DNA of 64,000 bases from Epiperipatus broadwayi. Its lineage: Eukaryota > Onychophora > Udeonychophora > Euonychophora > Peripatidae. Below, piece by piece: positions 1 to 12,599 of this stretch; within the stretch, counting starts at the first letter, position 1; each line of letters opens with the position of its first letter. The notes beneath the pieces were generated by a model that was given only the letters and a program-made list of their open reading frames with translations, did not search any database and was not told where the DNA came from. The stretch is from positions 3,101,301 through 3,165,300 of the forward strand of contig JAQFVV010000143.1 in assembly GCA_028023455.1 (NCBI GenBank), in the 5' to 3' direction. The position numbers and the translations under genes were made by a program.

Positions 1-104
1 ATGTGGAGAAGAGAAGCTAAAGATAGAAAAAAATGGATTGAACTTGGAGAGACCTTCATCCTGCAGTGGATTGATAATGGTTGATGATGATGATGATGAT
101 GATG
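1..104 (+). mobile_element. RTE-type LINE, 3' end fragment
   Basis: This is the extreme 3' end of the same LINE seen complete at 26123-29520. It encodes the last residues (WRREAKDR-KWIELGETFILQWID) and ends in the (TGA)n tail typical of RTE elements. It is cut at the left by the window edge, so its length is unknown. An Rz element begins less than 100 bases downstream. Confidence 0.85.
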
Positions 105-172
105 AATTATTTCTATTATAATACATTCCAACTATTGATCAAAATAACTAATAAATATTGAAAATAATAATA

Positions 173-423
173 AGTATTATATTAATTATAAGCAAACTCT
201 CCAGACAGTAGCGCTTCTCATTGCAAACTTTAGGAATCAATGGATGCAGGAAGGTTTTTGCATAAAATAGATGGGGATTTATGCAAAAACTTGCATTCAT
301 TGATTACTAAAGTTTGCACTGGGTGACACTACTGTCTGGAGAGTTTACTTATTGTTAATAACAGCTTGTGTAAACATAGGAAATGGTGATCATGTGATGT
401 TTTGCTAGTATTATATTAATTAT
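173..423 (+). mobile_element. Rz element copy a, with 17-bp target-site duplication
   Basis: The insertion body is 190-406. The exact 17-bp repeat AGTATTATATTAATTAT occurs at 173-189 and 407-423. The body begins with the family's left end (AGCAAACTCTCC...CAGTAG). It then runs head-to-head into the inverted right arm (CATTGATTACT...GGAGAGTTT) and finishes with the tail GGTGATCATGTGATGTTT. The central part is deleted, including the hammerhead module. The 17-bp duplication is too long and variable for a normal DNA transposon and suggests retroposition. Confidence 0.8.
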
Positions 424-1429
424 TAGTAAAAAAAAAGTTACATTTGATTTAAGATGTATGAGATCTATGTTAAAAATGTTAGAATTTAATTATATATTTA
501 TACATAGCATAATACAAACTAAATACATATCCATAATCTGCATATACAGACTTTGTCAAATGCAATAAGAACTGCAATGTGAATAGATAGATGTTGTAGT
601 TCACTTGAAAATTAACTAGTAACTTATCTAATTTGTAATATTACATTGGTTATATTTATTCAAACATTGTTTGACAGTGAGAACATTACTTTGTGATAAT
701 CATTTTATTTTCCCAATAATGTTTTACAATTTTGCAGAACACTAGTAACAACTTTCTGAAGGAAGTGTTATAATAAGCACTCGCTAAGAGCCACTGAGAT
801 TGAGAAACAAAAAACTATCTGTATATTGTAATTATTAAACATTTTTACTGTTAGAAATTTTTTGCTGTAAGATTATAAGAGAATGTCTTATTAGTGATTT
901 TATATATATATATATAGTATCAGACAAATTATCATACAATAAAACAAAATATTGAATTAACTCCACAATTTTCAGTGTACCAACACATAGATAAAAAACA
1001 AGCTTGATTATAATATGATTGCCATCCAACGATCAGTCTTCATTTAATTGAAATTATTTTAAAGAGGAATATAGGCACAGCCTTGCCTATAAGTAGAAGT
1101 TATCAATAAATTATGACTTTTGAGATAAGTAAGGTTTGAAAAGGAATCCTGAAACTTGAGGAATAGGCTTCAAATCCGGTTTCCTTGATTCAATTTTATG
1201 ATTGTAGAAAATATTTTCTATATTATTAAAGTTATGATCATATTATATTTTAGAAACATTTATTTAATTCTTTACATTTTTTCAGCATTATAATACATTA
1301 ACAACTTGTATTTGTTCTATATATTATATACTGTATATCTCTTTTTCATAGCCCAAATCATACATAACTAATAATTTTTATTAATCATTTATTAGACTAA
1401 AGATTATCCAATAATGAATAAGTACTATA

Positions 1430-1515
1430 GTCCTACTGTATGGAGAGTTTTGCCTGTTTAATAACAGTTATATGCTATCATAAGAGATGGTGATCATGTG
1501 ATGTTTAGTAGTTTT
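1430..1515 (+). mobile_element. Rz element, right-end fragment (copy b)
   Basis: Only the right arm end (CTACTGTATGGAGAGTTTTG) and the tail (AACAGTTAT...GGTGATCATGTGATGTTT) are present. This looks like a 5'-truncated copy, again consistent with retroposition, in which the tail end is kept. No ribozyme module remains. Confidence 0.7.
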
Positions 1516-2990
1516 AGTATAGAAATCCTACAGAAATACAACACATAACTATTTTTTCTTTAATGCCTATGCTAGATCAGAGTTTACACAAGTTTCTTTT
1601 TACTTTCATAAAAAAAATAACCAAAGTATTCTTGTAGATTCTGAGAGAATTTGTACAATCACATTTAAAAAATTAATTAAAAGATAAATATAAATTAATA
1701 ATAAAAAAAGAATGGTTACAATGATAAGTGACTTTAAACTAAAAACATCTCCTTATTAAAATATAAAATATGATTATAATTTTTCCTTGGATTAAATAAA
1801 ATTCTTGTGTGATACTAGATTATAGTGACAGTTATTGGCCATAAAATTAACTAAGAATTACCAGATTTTAAGATCCATGAATTTAAATAAAATTATTTTA
1901 GTTTATCCAACTTATTTATGTATATAGAGAATAAAGTAATTTAGTGCACAGGATATAACCAACTGCTTAATTGCAGGCTTCTCAAGCTTAAACTTTATAG
2001 ATTTAATTAAGTAGCTCTTTGGGTCTAGAGGTTATTTTGTCCATCCTAATACAAGGAATGATCTAATGTACAATTATTTAAAACAAAAGAACACCTATGT
2101 TCAATATTACACATACTGGATTTTTATCATAAAATTGATTCAAGCTGATTTATTATGTTTATTCAAATATATTAAAATTGCATGAATAAAAAAATATTCT
2201 TTACAGCAAATAAAACTTTCATTCAATATAATTTTTTTATTAATTGGCTTAAAGATTAATTTAAAAATAATTCTTTCCGATTGAGTTCTGTCTGTCCATT
2301 GTGCAGACAATCATGTACATTCTACTTTTAATAAAACTAGGAAAATATATTAATTGGTAATTTAATTTGTTAATTGGTCTTAAATTTTTTATTTAAATAA
2401 ATGAGAAAAGAAACTAATTTCACATTTTCATATTTTTATCAAATATGTAAATTAATAGTTTAACTGAATTTAAATTTTTTATTTAAATTTTTTCTTTTGT
2501 TTCTATATTAATTCTAATAGTTAATTTGCAATGAATATCTTTAAAATCTGATATTTTCTTTATCCAGTGAAATAAAAAAATAAAAAAGAAGGAAGAAATA
2601 ATCGAGTTATACATTTTTTTTACCCTCAAATAATAAAACCATTCTATTTAGATATTATATTTTTAAAATCTAATACTGAGCATTAAATATTAACTTTTTT
2701 TAAAAAAAAAAAAAACCTCAATTCTTTCTTCCATATTACAACAGTAATTAGCATAATATTAAAGTACATTTTAAACTATAATTTTTAATAAAGTAAAAGA
2801 AAGTAATGTAACATATTTTCTGTAAGGAAAATAATGGACTTTTTAGTTTTTTAAAATTAATAATAAAAATCACAGATAGTGCCTTTTTTTCAGATCCAAT
2901 CTTAAATTCTGCTGATTTTGTGAAACATTTGCCATCTTAAGATACATCTCTAGTTTCCGGAAATGGTGTTTTTTACAATTTTTGTTTTGG

Positions 2991-3116
2991 GTGCTTTTCT
3001 CAAGAACTGGACGAGCCCCCAGGCGGCGCTGCAGAACCACCAAGAAGCCTGTAATTGATAATTTTTTTTAAAAAATATTCTCTAAAAACCGCTCGTCCAG
3101 TTCTTGAGAAAAGCAC
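2991..3116. repeat. Inverted repeat with perfect 26-bp arms
   Basis: Arms 2991-3016 and 3091-3116 are perfect inverses, beginning GTGCTTTTCTCAAGAACTGG. The 74-bp spacer holds a strikingly GC-rich patch (CCCCAGGCGGCGCTGCAG) in otherwise AT-rich DNA. This may be a short MITE-like element or a captured fragment. No coding content is evident. Confidence 0.7.
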
Positions 3117-4380
3117 CTTGTTTTGTAACTAATGTTGCACAATTTATACTATGGATATTTGGTTACACTATTAATTAGCAAAGGAATAATAGGAATTTAG
3201 CCTAGGGATTATTGCCACAATGATGCGGGAAAGTTTATTGGTCAAATTTTGATATTTATTAGAAACTTCTTTGAATTGATTCATCCAGACTTCATTAAAA
3301 TAACTTGTAAATTATTTCACGGAGATATTCAAATTTTTTCAAAAGACTGGCATTGCTTCGCCATTAAATATACATTTAGGAATTATCTTTTTAGAACAGT
3401 ATGTTAAAAGAATATTATTCAAACATTATTACCATTTAAAGACTAATTTTATACTCAAGATAGTGCTGAAAATTGAAATCTATCCACAATGAGGATACAC
3501 AATTATTGATAAAAATGAATTAACAAACAAGGTCAATGGATTTTTTTTTTCTCACACAGGAATTAACTTATACAATAGAATAAGTAACAAATTTTATTTT
3601 TATATTCTTTTAATAGGTGGAAGTTTCAGTTTTGCAAACATTAAGACATTTAGAGTCTTCCACATAATTAACATTGTTCACTAATTAGAAAATAACTTCA
3701 CCAAATGATTCAATTTGTCTTTTTTTTTTCTGCCATTACATAAAACTGTATTATGCATCTGGTGTTTGAAAGATTTATTTTCAATTTTTTACTTTAAAAA
3801 AAAAAGTGAGATAACTTATATCCAGATTTTTTTTTCTATTAATTTAAAACTATAATTTAATTTGTTATTTTTTAAGAAAACTTTTTTTAAATTGAATGTC
3901 AAAATATCTTTAATTAAATCTAGAACACATAAATTTGATTTATTTTAATAAATATTATTTACAATGACATAAATGTCTACGTTCCCACACATATCCATTC
4001 ACACATACTATATATTGTTTTATGTAGATGTGTGCTTAATTACTTGTTGTTCAAGTTTTAACATTGCTACTTTTAGATTTATTTAGTTAAAAAAATTATG
4101 TTAAACAGAAACTACTTTATCTATTAATGTCTGTGCGCCTATGTTCAAACTCTTCAAATTATTTCTGCTTATATGTATGCACACATATATTCTATATAAT
4201 GATTAAATAAGTTTTGGAATTATATTTAAATCTATGGATTAATGATTCTCTGGAGAATAACGATTTAAAATTAAAAATAAACATAATTATTATTAGTCAA
4301 ATATACCCAATGAGCATTTATCAATTGCTCAACATGCTTTGTGATAAATGCTTAGCCAGAGAAAGCATTTAAAATATCTC

Positions 4381-4640
4381 TGTCAGGAAACCCCCCCCCC
4401 CCCAATCTCTAACCATGGTTTCGTGCTTTGGCACTCTTCAGAGAGGCGCTAGGATATCTTCAGACACTAGATCTAAAAATAGCAACCCCAAAACAGCATT
4501 TATTATTAATTTATTAATGAAGACAATTCTACTGCTCATCATAGACAAGATTCAATGGATATACCTGTTTTTACTGCCATTGGTTATAATAATTTTTAAA
4601 TGTGTTTTTGGACTGAGATTTTAAAAATCTGTGTTTAATA
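4381..4640 (-). mobile_element. Diverged Rz-related element (subfamily 2, copy a)
   Basis: The block GAGGCGCTAGGATATCTTC, then CACTAGATCTAAAAATA, is shared with 61795-61830 (GAGGTGCTAGGATATTCGAG, CATTAGATTTAAAATA). Both lie next to a hammerhead-like module on the minus strand. The boundaries are uncertain. A run of about 15 C follows the ribozyme, near 4390-4403. A 69-codon + strand ORF across this block is fortuitous. Confidence 0.5.
4407..4445 (-). ncRNA. Hammerhead ribozyme (subfamily 2)
   Basis: Read on the minus strand from 4445, every required part is present. Stem I strand is CUCU (4445-4442). The core is CUGAAGA (4441-4435). Stem II is GUGC with loop CAAA and GCAC (4434-4423). Next come GAA (4422-4420), palindromic stem III ACCAUGGU (4419-4412), cleavage base U (4411) and the pairing stem I strand AGAG (4410-4407). 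Stem III is too short to close as a hairpin. Its self-complementarity is what is expected of hammerheads that work as dimers or in tandem transcripts, as described for Penelope-associated and retrozyme hammerheads. This is the cleanest ribozyme in the window. Confidence 0.75.
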
Positions 4641-5085
4641 GCATTGAGGGACTGAAAGTAGATTGTAGGTTGCTATTATTTCAAGCAGATAACAAAATAA
4701 TCATTTCATTTGTGATATTGCAGAAATTAACTGATTTAATTATATCAAGAATTACACAGACATATATGTCTCCTAATAAATTACTAATTATCATGTGCAC
4801 TGCAAGAGAGGGCTTTTGAGATTTACTCCAGTAAATATATAATCTCTAGGCAATTTTTTTAAAATCAAAATGTTATATTTTGTAAATTTTATAATGTCAT
4901 TTCTTATTGTATTTACAGTTATTGAAATCGTATATTTCTTACCAGAGTCTAACATTATTTAAATCTCAATTATTTCATTCAAAAAACAAGGCAAAACTCT
5001 CCATACAGTAGTGCCAACTAGGGTAATCAATGGATGCCAGAAGGCTTATGCATAAAATCCCTATCTACTGCCTACTCATCCAATA

Positions 5086-5127
5086 TCTCCAGACTAGTTT
5101 CTGGCTTGTGGCCTTCGTCAGTAAGGA
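5086..5127 (-). ncRNA. Hammerhead-like ribozyme in Rz copy c, left arm
   Basis: Minus strand: UCCUUA, CUGACGA, hairpin AGGCCACAAGCCA, GAA, palindromic ACUAGU, C, UGGAGA. Core residues and stem III are consensus. Stem I pairs at most positions. Stem II has an A-A apposition next to the core, as in most family members. Confidence 0.6.
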
Positions 5128-5248
5128 GATTTGGATCTGAGAGCACTGCACCTAGATCTTAGGATCTAATGCAACCCTCCAGCAACCACATTTTATCTCT
5201 ACTTAACTATAAAACTATGAGAATGAAATTGAAAACACAAAAATATTT

Positions 5249-5290
5249 TCCTCACTGACGAAGGCGACAAGCCAGAAACTAATCTGGGGA
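5249..5290 (+). ncRNA. Hammerhead-like ribozyme in Rz copy c, right arm
   Basis: Plus strand: UCCUCA, CUGACGA (5255-5261), hairpin AGGCGACAAGCCA, GAA, ACUAAU, C, UGGGGA. Stem I (UCCUCA with UGGGGA) pairs over six positions including one G-U. Stem III carries one change (ACUAAU instead of ACUAGU), so this copy may be weaker. Confidence 0.55.
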
Positions 5291-6912
5291 TATTGGATGA
5301 GTAGGCATTAGATAGGGATTTTATGCACAAGCCTTCGGGCATCCATTGATTACTCTGGTTGGCACAGGGTAGCACTACTGTATGGAGAGTTTTGCCTTGT
5401 TTATAAATAATTATGTGCTAGTATAAGAGATGGTGATCATGTGTATTTCATTCAAGTTCAGAGTTCAACATTCTACCTGTGTTTACATGATTTATAGATA
5501 GATATGACTTGGATAGTGGAATATATGATTTTCTCATTCACTGGTTAGTAACATAATTTTCACTAATCATTCTTGTCACACTAAATAAAAATAAAGTTCA
5601 TATGTATCCAGTAAAAGAATAAAAATTATAAATAATTTTTTGCTCAGTGGAGTCACCACTTGCTTGCTAAACACTTTAGTAGTAGTATTGAAGAGTCAAA
5701 ATATGGCAATTTCTAATTGATCATAGTAGAATACTGCCAGTTAACATTGTGAACTGCACCGAAAAGCTCAATAATACTTGGAGGGAAGTTTAATCTGTTG
5801 ATTCAAAACTCTTTACGGTACTAAATAAAATAATTATTATTTTATTCTCCACAAAATCTATTTAAATAAAACATTTTAATTTTCTGTAATATTAAACTTG
5901 ATGTAATACAATGAGTATTCTTCATATTTAGCGATAAGAAATGCATTTGATCAATCTACTAATCTGTCACCGATAGTCCATGAGATAGAAATTTATGTTC
6001 GTAGAAGAAATCTCAATTCGTAAATTGAATTTCATAGCTTTTTGCGAGATAATTATTGCATTAACTTAAGATTCTAATCTTCTACTGTCTGGAACTGTTT
6101 ATTATACCTTATTCATTAGATATTATGAAAATTTAAGAATCTTATAACATAGTTATTGATATATGCTTCTTCTTATGTCCAGGCAAATGGACCTGAGAAA
6201 TTTTTTATTTAGGCCTCAATAAAAAAAGTTTTAAGTAGTTACTTGTAGCCAAACTAGCTAATCATTGGTTAATATTTATCTAGGTAAGGTAGATGTTAAA
6301 AAAAAAATCTCATAGTATTGTGTAAAACAAAAATTAGGTATGTAATATATCAGAGCTGTTACCATTATCAAAGGGAAGGCACATACTTGTATGAGAAGTA
6401 AGCATATGAAATTGTGTGTTCTACACCAACTTAAAATCTGTGCAAATAGCTACTTTATGGATATTTAAAAATTGCACTGTTTATCAATTTCTTATAAATA
6501 TTTAAGAATTTTACATCTAATCAAATAGTTATTTTGAATTAAAGCATTCTTAAATGCATTTAAAACACCAAAGTTGATTAATGCTTTAAAATAATAAAAT
6601 TTACTAGGCATTTGTATATTTATGTGTGCATTAAGTAAACAAAACAGTAAAGCAATTATTAAAAATTAAAGTATGTGAGATATTTCAAGTGAAGAAAACT
6701 ACATATTAATAGTGGCAGAAAGCATGTAAAAAAAATGTAGATTGCATGTGCATGAAATCAGGCATAATCTTTTCTGCAATATTCATTTTTTTAAATCACA
6801 ATTTGTGGCTGATATTTATAAAATAGAATGTATGCATGATTTTGACATTTAATTATCTTCCATATCTTGTTTAGTACTATACTAAGTAATCAAACATTCT
6901 GTTTATTTCCAG

Positions 6913-6985
6913 ATATCTAATGACCAAGTCATCTTGTATTATTTTCATTTTACTTTTTGCAGTACTCTTTGGTTTAGAAAAACTG
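6913..6985 (+). CDS. SLC35C2: SLC35C2 exon (TMTKSS segment)
   Basis: A 73-base coding exon. It follows a tttccag acceptor, begins with the last base of a split codon, and then reads YLMTKSSCIIFILLFAVLF followed by GLEKL, before a gtaggg donor. The family's conserved block at this place is a Y-x-M-T-K-S-S turn followed by a hydrophobic helix and a K-L-E-E/K-L end, and the match is unmistakable. MTKSS sits at the mouth of the substrate path in triose-phosphate-translocator-like transporters. The segment is too short to be found by ORF length. The phase-0 end joins cleanly to the exon at 19696. I am confident in both borders. Confidence 0.92.
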
Positions 6986-7779
6986 GTAGGGAAAATCTAC
7001 TGTTTTTTTATTATTTTAATATCTCTCTTTTTGAACTTAAATAAATTTAAATATTATTAATTTAGCTTAAATAATGGATTGCTATTTTGAAATTCAATCA
7101 TAATAAAAAATTATTACACTATAATCATTTTTATACTTCTTGAAAAGATGGAATTAGTGATAGTTTAGGGATCATATTCTGCTATTAATTGAATTTCACT
7201 GTTGAATGAATTGTTTTTTTCCACTCATAAATACATTTAACAATAAAGCAATATGTTATTACTATTATACAATATGGACCAAAAGTTATTTTACAGTAAT
7301 ATTTTATTAACATAGTTATATTTCATTATTTATTTTATCAATACAATTACAATTTATAAATAAAATTTTAAAAAAATAATATTATGGGGAACTAATTACA
7401 GCTAATTCTCAACTCACATAAGTAGCCCATACCATAACTTTTTGGTTAATCTAATTTGTATGAGAGGGGGGGGGGATATAAATCTTTAATGTTATGATGT
7501 ATTAAAGTGTTTTATTTTTTCAGAATGTTTATATTTCATAGTATTTCCATATCAAAAATGTTTTTATTAAGTCTAATTATTTTTTATATAAAAAAGTTTG
7601 AAACATTCTATTTCTAATAACATTCAAAATAATGGGTGTTCTGTAATTAACAAATTCATGATTAATAAAGTTAATATATATATATATTTTAAAAAAGAAA
7701 AAATTTTTTTTTCTAAATTAGTATTCAAGTTTGAATAGTCAATTGATAAAGAAATAAAGTTATTTTTATATCAATATGT

Positions 7780-8103
7780 AAAGTAATAAGAAGATTGAAA
7801 ACTAAATATATGGATGAGAGAACAAACAGGTATTACTGAAGTCATTGAAAAAATTAAGAGACTGAAATGGAGTTGGGCTGGACATTATTGCTAGAAAAGA
7901 TGATAATAGATGGATCAGTTGAAATCTTAAACTGGATTCCAAGAGTTTGTAAATAACCTACAAAAAGACAAGATGAGAGATGGATGCATGAGATAAGGAA
8001 AAGTGTTGTGGATAGGAGAAGCTAGAGATCAGAGAAGATGAATTGAATTTGGAGAGACCTTCACCCAGCAGTGGATTGATAATGGTCGAAAATGATGATG
8101 ATA
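7780..8103 (+). mobile_element. RTE-type LINE, 5'-truncated 3' fragment
   Basis: It corresponds to the last part of the LINE ORF. Decayed WSWAGH and RRDDNRW segments (about 7868-7915), the WM-EIRK region and the final GETFTQQWIDNG are recognisable but interrupted by stops and indels. It ends in a short degenerate GATGATGAT tail at 8103. It lies in the sense orientation within the first visible SLC35C2 intron. Confidence 0.8.
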
Positions 8104-9005
8104 AATGACATAAAATATATCATTCTCTCTTCTTTTTTTTAAATGGTAGGTTTAAGAAGCAAAATCAATTTGCATTTAAACTAAATAAAGTGAATTTGCT
8201 GCTAATAAAAAAATTTTTTTTCTTTTTACAGAGGTTTTGCAGTTTGTATCTGTGATATATTTATATTAAATACTATCAATGCTATAAAAATAATAGTTTT
8301 AGCAGTTATAACATAGCATAATGGAAAGTAAAATTTTTCTTTCTGATTACATTCAAATATCAGCCTTTCAAGCTAATTGTGCATACGCTTTTGTGAGTGT
8401 TAATAATAATAAATGAATACTTACTCTCCAATACAAGATATAGTATTTATGCAGGAATAAAATGAATCCACTTATTCCTATGACTCAAATGCTTATATAT
8501 GAGCAAATCTGAAGTACTGGCAAGGAAAGCGTGAGGATGGAACACTCACTTTAAATTACTATATACGATGTCTGAATGAATGACGAATTGAAGAAAGAGT
8601 TTACAGGATCTTCATATTGTGCTAGCTTAATTTTTATGGTGGAACACTGAATATGTTGAGAGCATTTGAGTAAAAGTACTGTACTACTTTCAGATGAGAT
8701 ATAAATGGTATTTTGTTGAACCTCAGCTATTAATATTTTTATAAAAATATTTAAGTATTATTAATAAAAATTAATAAAATATAAACTTAAACATATTTCA
8801 AATAGTTATTTTCTTTAGGTGGGAACCTTTTTGTAAATAATTCATAGCATAAAATATTTTCTTCTCTTAATTTGAATGTAATAATAATAGTAATGGAAAA
8901 CTATGCAAGAAAGTTTAAAATTTTTAATAAAAATAATATCTAAGCATTGCTTTCGATCAGATCGGTCATAATCATGGAACTACAATAAAATATATAAATA
9001 AATAT

Positions 9006-10195
9006 TGTACCAGTCAAAACCATGTTGATCCATGTAACATGAGCTGGAAATCAAAAGATGTACTTCATACCCAGTCAAGCCTGAGATTTAGGTCAGGTAC
9101 CAACCTGAATTCGAACCCATTCCCTAAGCCTCAGATCAAACACCTAATAAATAACATATAATGTCGGCACATGAGAATTTATTCTAAATCCGACCCACTA
9201 GCAGAGCGGAGAAGACAATGAGACTTAATATTAACTATATTATAACTTAACTAACAAAAGCATACACATGGTTGTATGTGTGAAAGTGAAGAAAAAGAAA
9301 TTCGAACTACTCAAACAAGTTAGACAATAGCAAATAGTTTAATATAATCAATTAATTATATACATTAGTCTGTGCGTGATGAGCAGTCGACCAAATGGTA
9401 GATAATTACATATTGAACTTCATGCTAAAGATTCTCATATGCTCTTTTATTAACTAAATCGTATATATAATTTGATACACATCTTTGGTGGGTACGGTAT
9501 TAAGATGCCAATCAATTATTAAGGAAGATTACATAAGATTACTATTACCACTTTGGATTACTGTTCTGAAACACAGTGACTAACATTATTTCGGGGAGCA
9601 TTCCAAGATTCATTACATATATAAGAAAACTATTTTCACGCCATTGGGGTCATGAAAATAAATAAAATACACTTGAAAGATTATATTTGAATTTATGACA
9701 AAATATTTATTGAAAAATTTTTTTACTTAACACTTAAAAGACCAAATTTCTTGAGTTTCACCAGGGCGTATACTCTTAAATACAGAAATAATAAATTATG
9801 GTGGTGGGATTGAATAATAAGATTGAAATCACATTATTAATTAATAAAATTAGTTATACTCAGCATTTACATATATTTTGACTAGAACTCAAATTTAATA
9901 TTATAACATCAAAACTAGGTCATGAAACAAAAGAAATAATAATACAAAGAAGTGGTGGTACTGACATAATGGTGAAGAAATAACAGGAAATGTTGTGCTT
10001 CTGGATGAAAATGAAATCTAAGACCCCCTTCTTAGGGCAGTGCTTAGGCATGACATGGATATCACCGAAATGCAGAGGCCTTTTATACGAAGAAGGTCCC
10101 AGGAAGGTCAACTATCCACAGGATAGGACATAAAGAAAAATCTTTGGGTTCAAATCTGTCGCAAACCCCAGATTAGAAGCACATATATTGTAACA
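9006..10195 (+). mobile_element. LTR-like repeat, copy 1
   Basis: A sequence of about 1.2 kb that recurs at 21920-23203. Both copies start TGTACC(A/G)GTCAAAAC and end ...AGAAGCACATATAT... with TG/CA termini like an LTR. Shared landmarks in order are CCAGTCAAGCC, GAGATTTAGGTCAGG, ACTAGCAGAGCGGAGAAGAC, ATTCGAACTACTCAAACAAG, a possible TATA-like GGCCTTTTATAC, and AAATCTGTCGC. There is no ORF and I found no matching flanking duplications. It may be a solo LTR or one LTR of a larger non-coding element reaching about 13790. Confidence 0.6.
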
Positions 10196-10542
10196 GTCAG
10201 GTTTGTACATTTGCTGAACAGACCGAGAGTCTGAGCCAGAGAACCAAAAGCTGACCAAGTCAGGATAGTAATATCCTACATCTGATCATACCTCAACCCT
10301 CTCACTCGTGCTTCCAAGTCAACCCATCGCGAATGACATGCCTGAGGTTACACTTGATATCTCTTTATTCACATTCCAGCAATAGTAAAGCAGTAAAACA
10401 TAAGACACCCTCCCCCACTACATATTATATAACTTAACTAGTGATTCATAAGGTAATGAGCAAGAATGGAGACTGAGACAAATTTATACTTCATAAATTT
10501 AATATAATACTTAATAAATAATAAAGCAAAATAAATTGGATA

Positions 10543-10880
10543 TATCTGGCTCACACGCAGATGAGTAAATACTCAGGGTTATGAAGAATATATTACAGCG
10601 AGTTATATAGTGTGCTCACACACAGGTGAGTGACTCAGGGTTACAAAGCTAATTATACAGGGCTGACATGCAAATGAATGGTTCAGGGTTATAAAATAAT
10701 ATCTCAAAGCAATTTATATAGTGCTCACATGCAGGTGAGTGGCTCAGGTTTATAAAATAATATAAAGCAATTTATATAATACTCGCACGCAGGTGAGTGG
10801 CTCAGGTTTATAAAATAATATCATAAAGCAATTTATATAATACTCACACGTTTGTGAGTGGATGCTCAGGGTTACAAATG
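10543..10880 (+). repeat. Tandem repeat, about 60-65 bp unit, about five copies
   Basis: Each unit holds a CTCACA(C/T)GCAGGTGAGTGGCTC core, itself partly palindromic (CTCAC...GTGAG). After it come AGGTTTATAAAATAATAT and AAAGCAATTTATATA. It lies just inside the LTR-like repeat at 9006-10195 and may be part of that element's interior. Confidence 0.75.
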
Positions 10881-11680
10881 ATTTAATTAATCTATGACTT
10901 TTAAATAGGCTTATGCCTTCTTCCATGTCTAAACTTACGCTATGTTTTATATAGTGAAAATAAGTAACAGTTAGAGTGATCAATTTATTGATAACTGATA
11001 GAGATTATATTATTATTACTAAGTTTAAACTTAACCATAAAGATATTTGCGTGATATATAATTGCTACACAGATAAACACATTAAGTCAGATTCTGAATC
11101 GGATCAAAACCGAAGTTACTTTCTAGGGAAGCTGAACTAAGGTGTGGCAGTCAAACATCAGATTCTAGTGCATTATAAACTATAGTATCAGAATAAATGT
11201 GCCTCGAATGTATTCTTAATTGAGGTTTATTACCTAGTAAACGGTTCCCCAAACCGATCTGCTTGCTATAATGGAAGAGGCCTTTTTATTAAAGTGAGCA
11301 GAAGAGTGGCTTACGAGCCCTTTGGAACGCTTTGGTTCCTCCAAATACGAATAAATGTCATAGCTCCCTAAACTTTTGAGGCATGACTTGACATGGAAAT
11401 GATCCTGATGTAGGCCATTATAGATATAGCAAGAAGATATGCATATTTATGCTAACTAGCAACACATTCGCAATGCTAAATTAATATTTTATAAATTAAT
11501 TACGCCAAAATCTTAGCTTCTTTCATTACTACTATCACTGGTCAGTTCATAAATGAGATTATTAAGTCACTTGATAAAGGCGATAATGAGAATCTGATTT
11601 AAGGCTCTCTGCATAGCATCTTAATCTTTAATTAAATGGCAAAAGTTTAAAGATTTATTAGAACTTGAAACATTAATTAT
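10881..11680. other. No gene seen; unassigned intron sequence
   Basis: I find no coding segment or structured repeat here. It lies between two tandem arrays and is somewhat less AT-rich than its surroundings (for example 11220-11350). It may belong to the interior of the LTR-like element. Confidence 0.5.
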
Positions 11681-11689
11681 ATGTAGTAT

Positions 11690-12170
11690 AAGTTTTATCT
11701 AATATCAAACGAACTGATTTTTAAATAATCTAAATCAAATATGGATTATTAAATAGCTCACGCAAAATATTGATTCTTAAATAAATTACTCAAATATTAA
11801 TCTCAAATAACTCGTCAAAATAGGCCTTACTAATAACGCAAAATGTGTTTTAAACACGCAAAACCTACATTTTAAATAGCTTGCGTAAAATATACTTTTT
11901 AAATAACTGGTAAAACACATATTTTAAATAACTTATGCAAATATACATCTTAAATAACATGAACAAAATCTGCATTTTAAATAACATATTCAAAATATAC
12001 ATTTTAAATAACTTTAGCAAAATATTTTCATTTTAAATAACTTGAGCAAAAGATGCGTTTTAAATAACATACGCAAAATATACATTTTAAATAACTTTAG
12101 CAAAATATTTTCATTTTATATAACTTGAGCAAAAGATGCGTTTTAAATAACTTATTTTGGGCATTATAAA
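11690..12170 (+). repeat. Degenerate tandem repeat, about 30 bp unit
   Basis: The unit is approximately TTTTAAATAACTTGAGCAAA plus a variable AATATACA-like stretch. The best conserved part (about 11880-12160) contains a higher-order duplication of about 90-100 bp, in which the segment ACTTTAGCAAAATATTTTCA and its neighbours occurs twice. Confidence 0.7.
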
Positions 12171-12599
12171 TAACTGATTCACTCTAGCGTAAATAAGTTT
12201 TATTTCAGAAGGGAGTTTTGCCTATATTCTTTATATTACAATAATCTGATATAGTAAAAAGTGATTACTCGCCCCTCCCCTGATAATTTATTACTCACAA
12301 AACTCCATTCTGACGAACATAGCATAAATTAATAAACATGAAGTTAAAACTAACGATAGATAGCATAAGAATAAATTGCAGAAAACAATCAATAAAATTA
12401 TAATTTAGAAATGAAACTTTGTTTGAAATGGTTTTATAGAAACTAAATATTTATACTTACTTAAAATATTAATGATCAAGCAAGAATTTTGAGTGCTCTA
12501 AGCTTTAAATAAATTTAATATAAACAGTTTTAGTGTAACATTTAAATGATATAATTAATACGGGATTTATTAGTTAGCTAGCTTTTCATTTAGAATAAG

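Larger units (their letters stand above)
4971..5455 (+). mobile_element. Rz element copy c, with 12-bp target-site duplication
   Basis: The body is 4983-5443, flanked by the exact repeat TATTTCATTCAA at 4971-4982 and 5444-5455. The left arm (about 4989-5132) is the inverse of the right arm (about 5252-5397). A unique core of about 120 bp (CTAATGCAACCCTCCAGCA...) lies between them, and the tail GAGATGGTGATCATGTG follows the right arm. Both arms carry a hammerhead-like module, so the minus strand reads one from the left arm and the plus strand one from the right arm. No ORF. Confidence 0.85.

Noticed and set aside
4971-5455. Interpretation of Rz as a classical foldback DNA transposon
   Set aside because: The inverted arms fit, but duplication lengths vary from 9 to 17 bp and the tail is on one side only, which favours retroposition.
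10543-10880. CRISPR-like array
   Set aside because: It is an animal genome, the repeats are degenerate with no unique spacers, and it is an ordinary tandem repeat.
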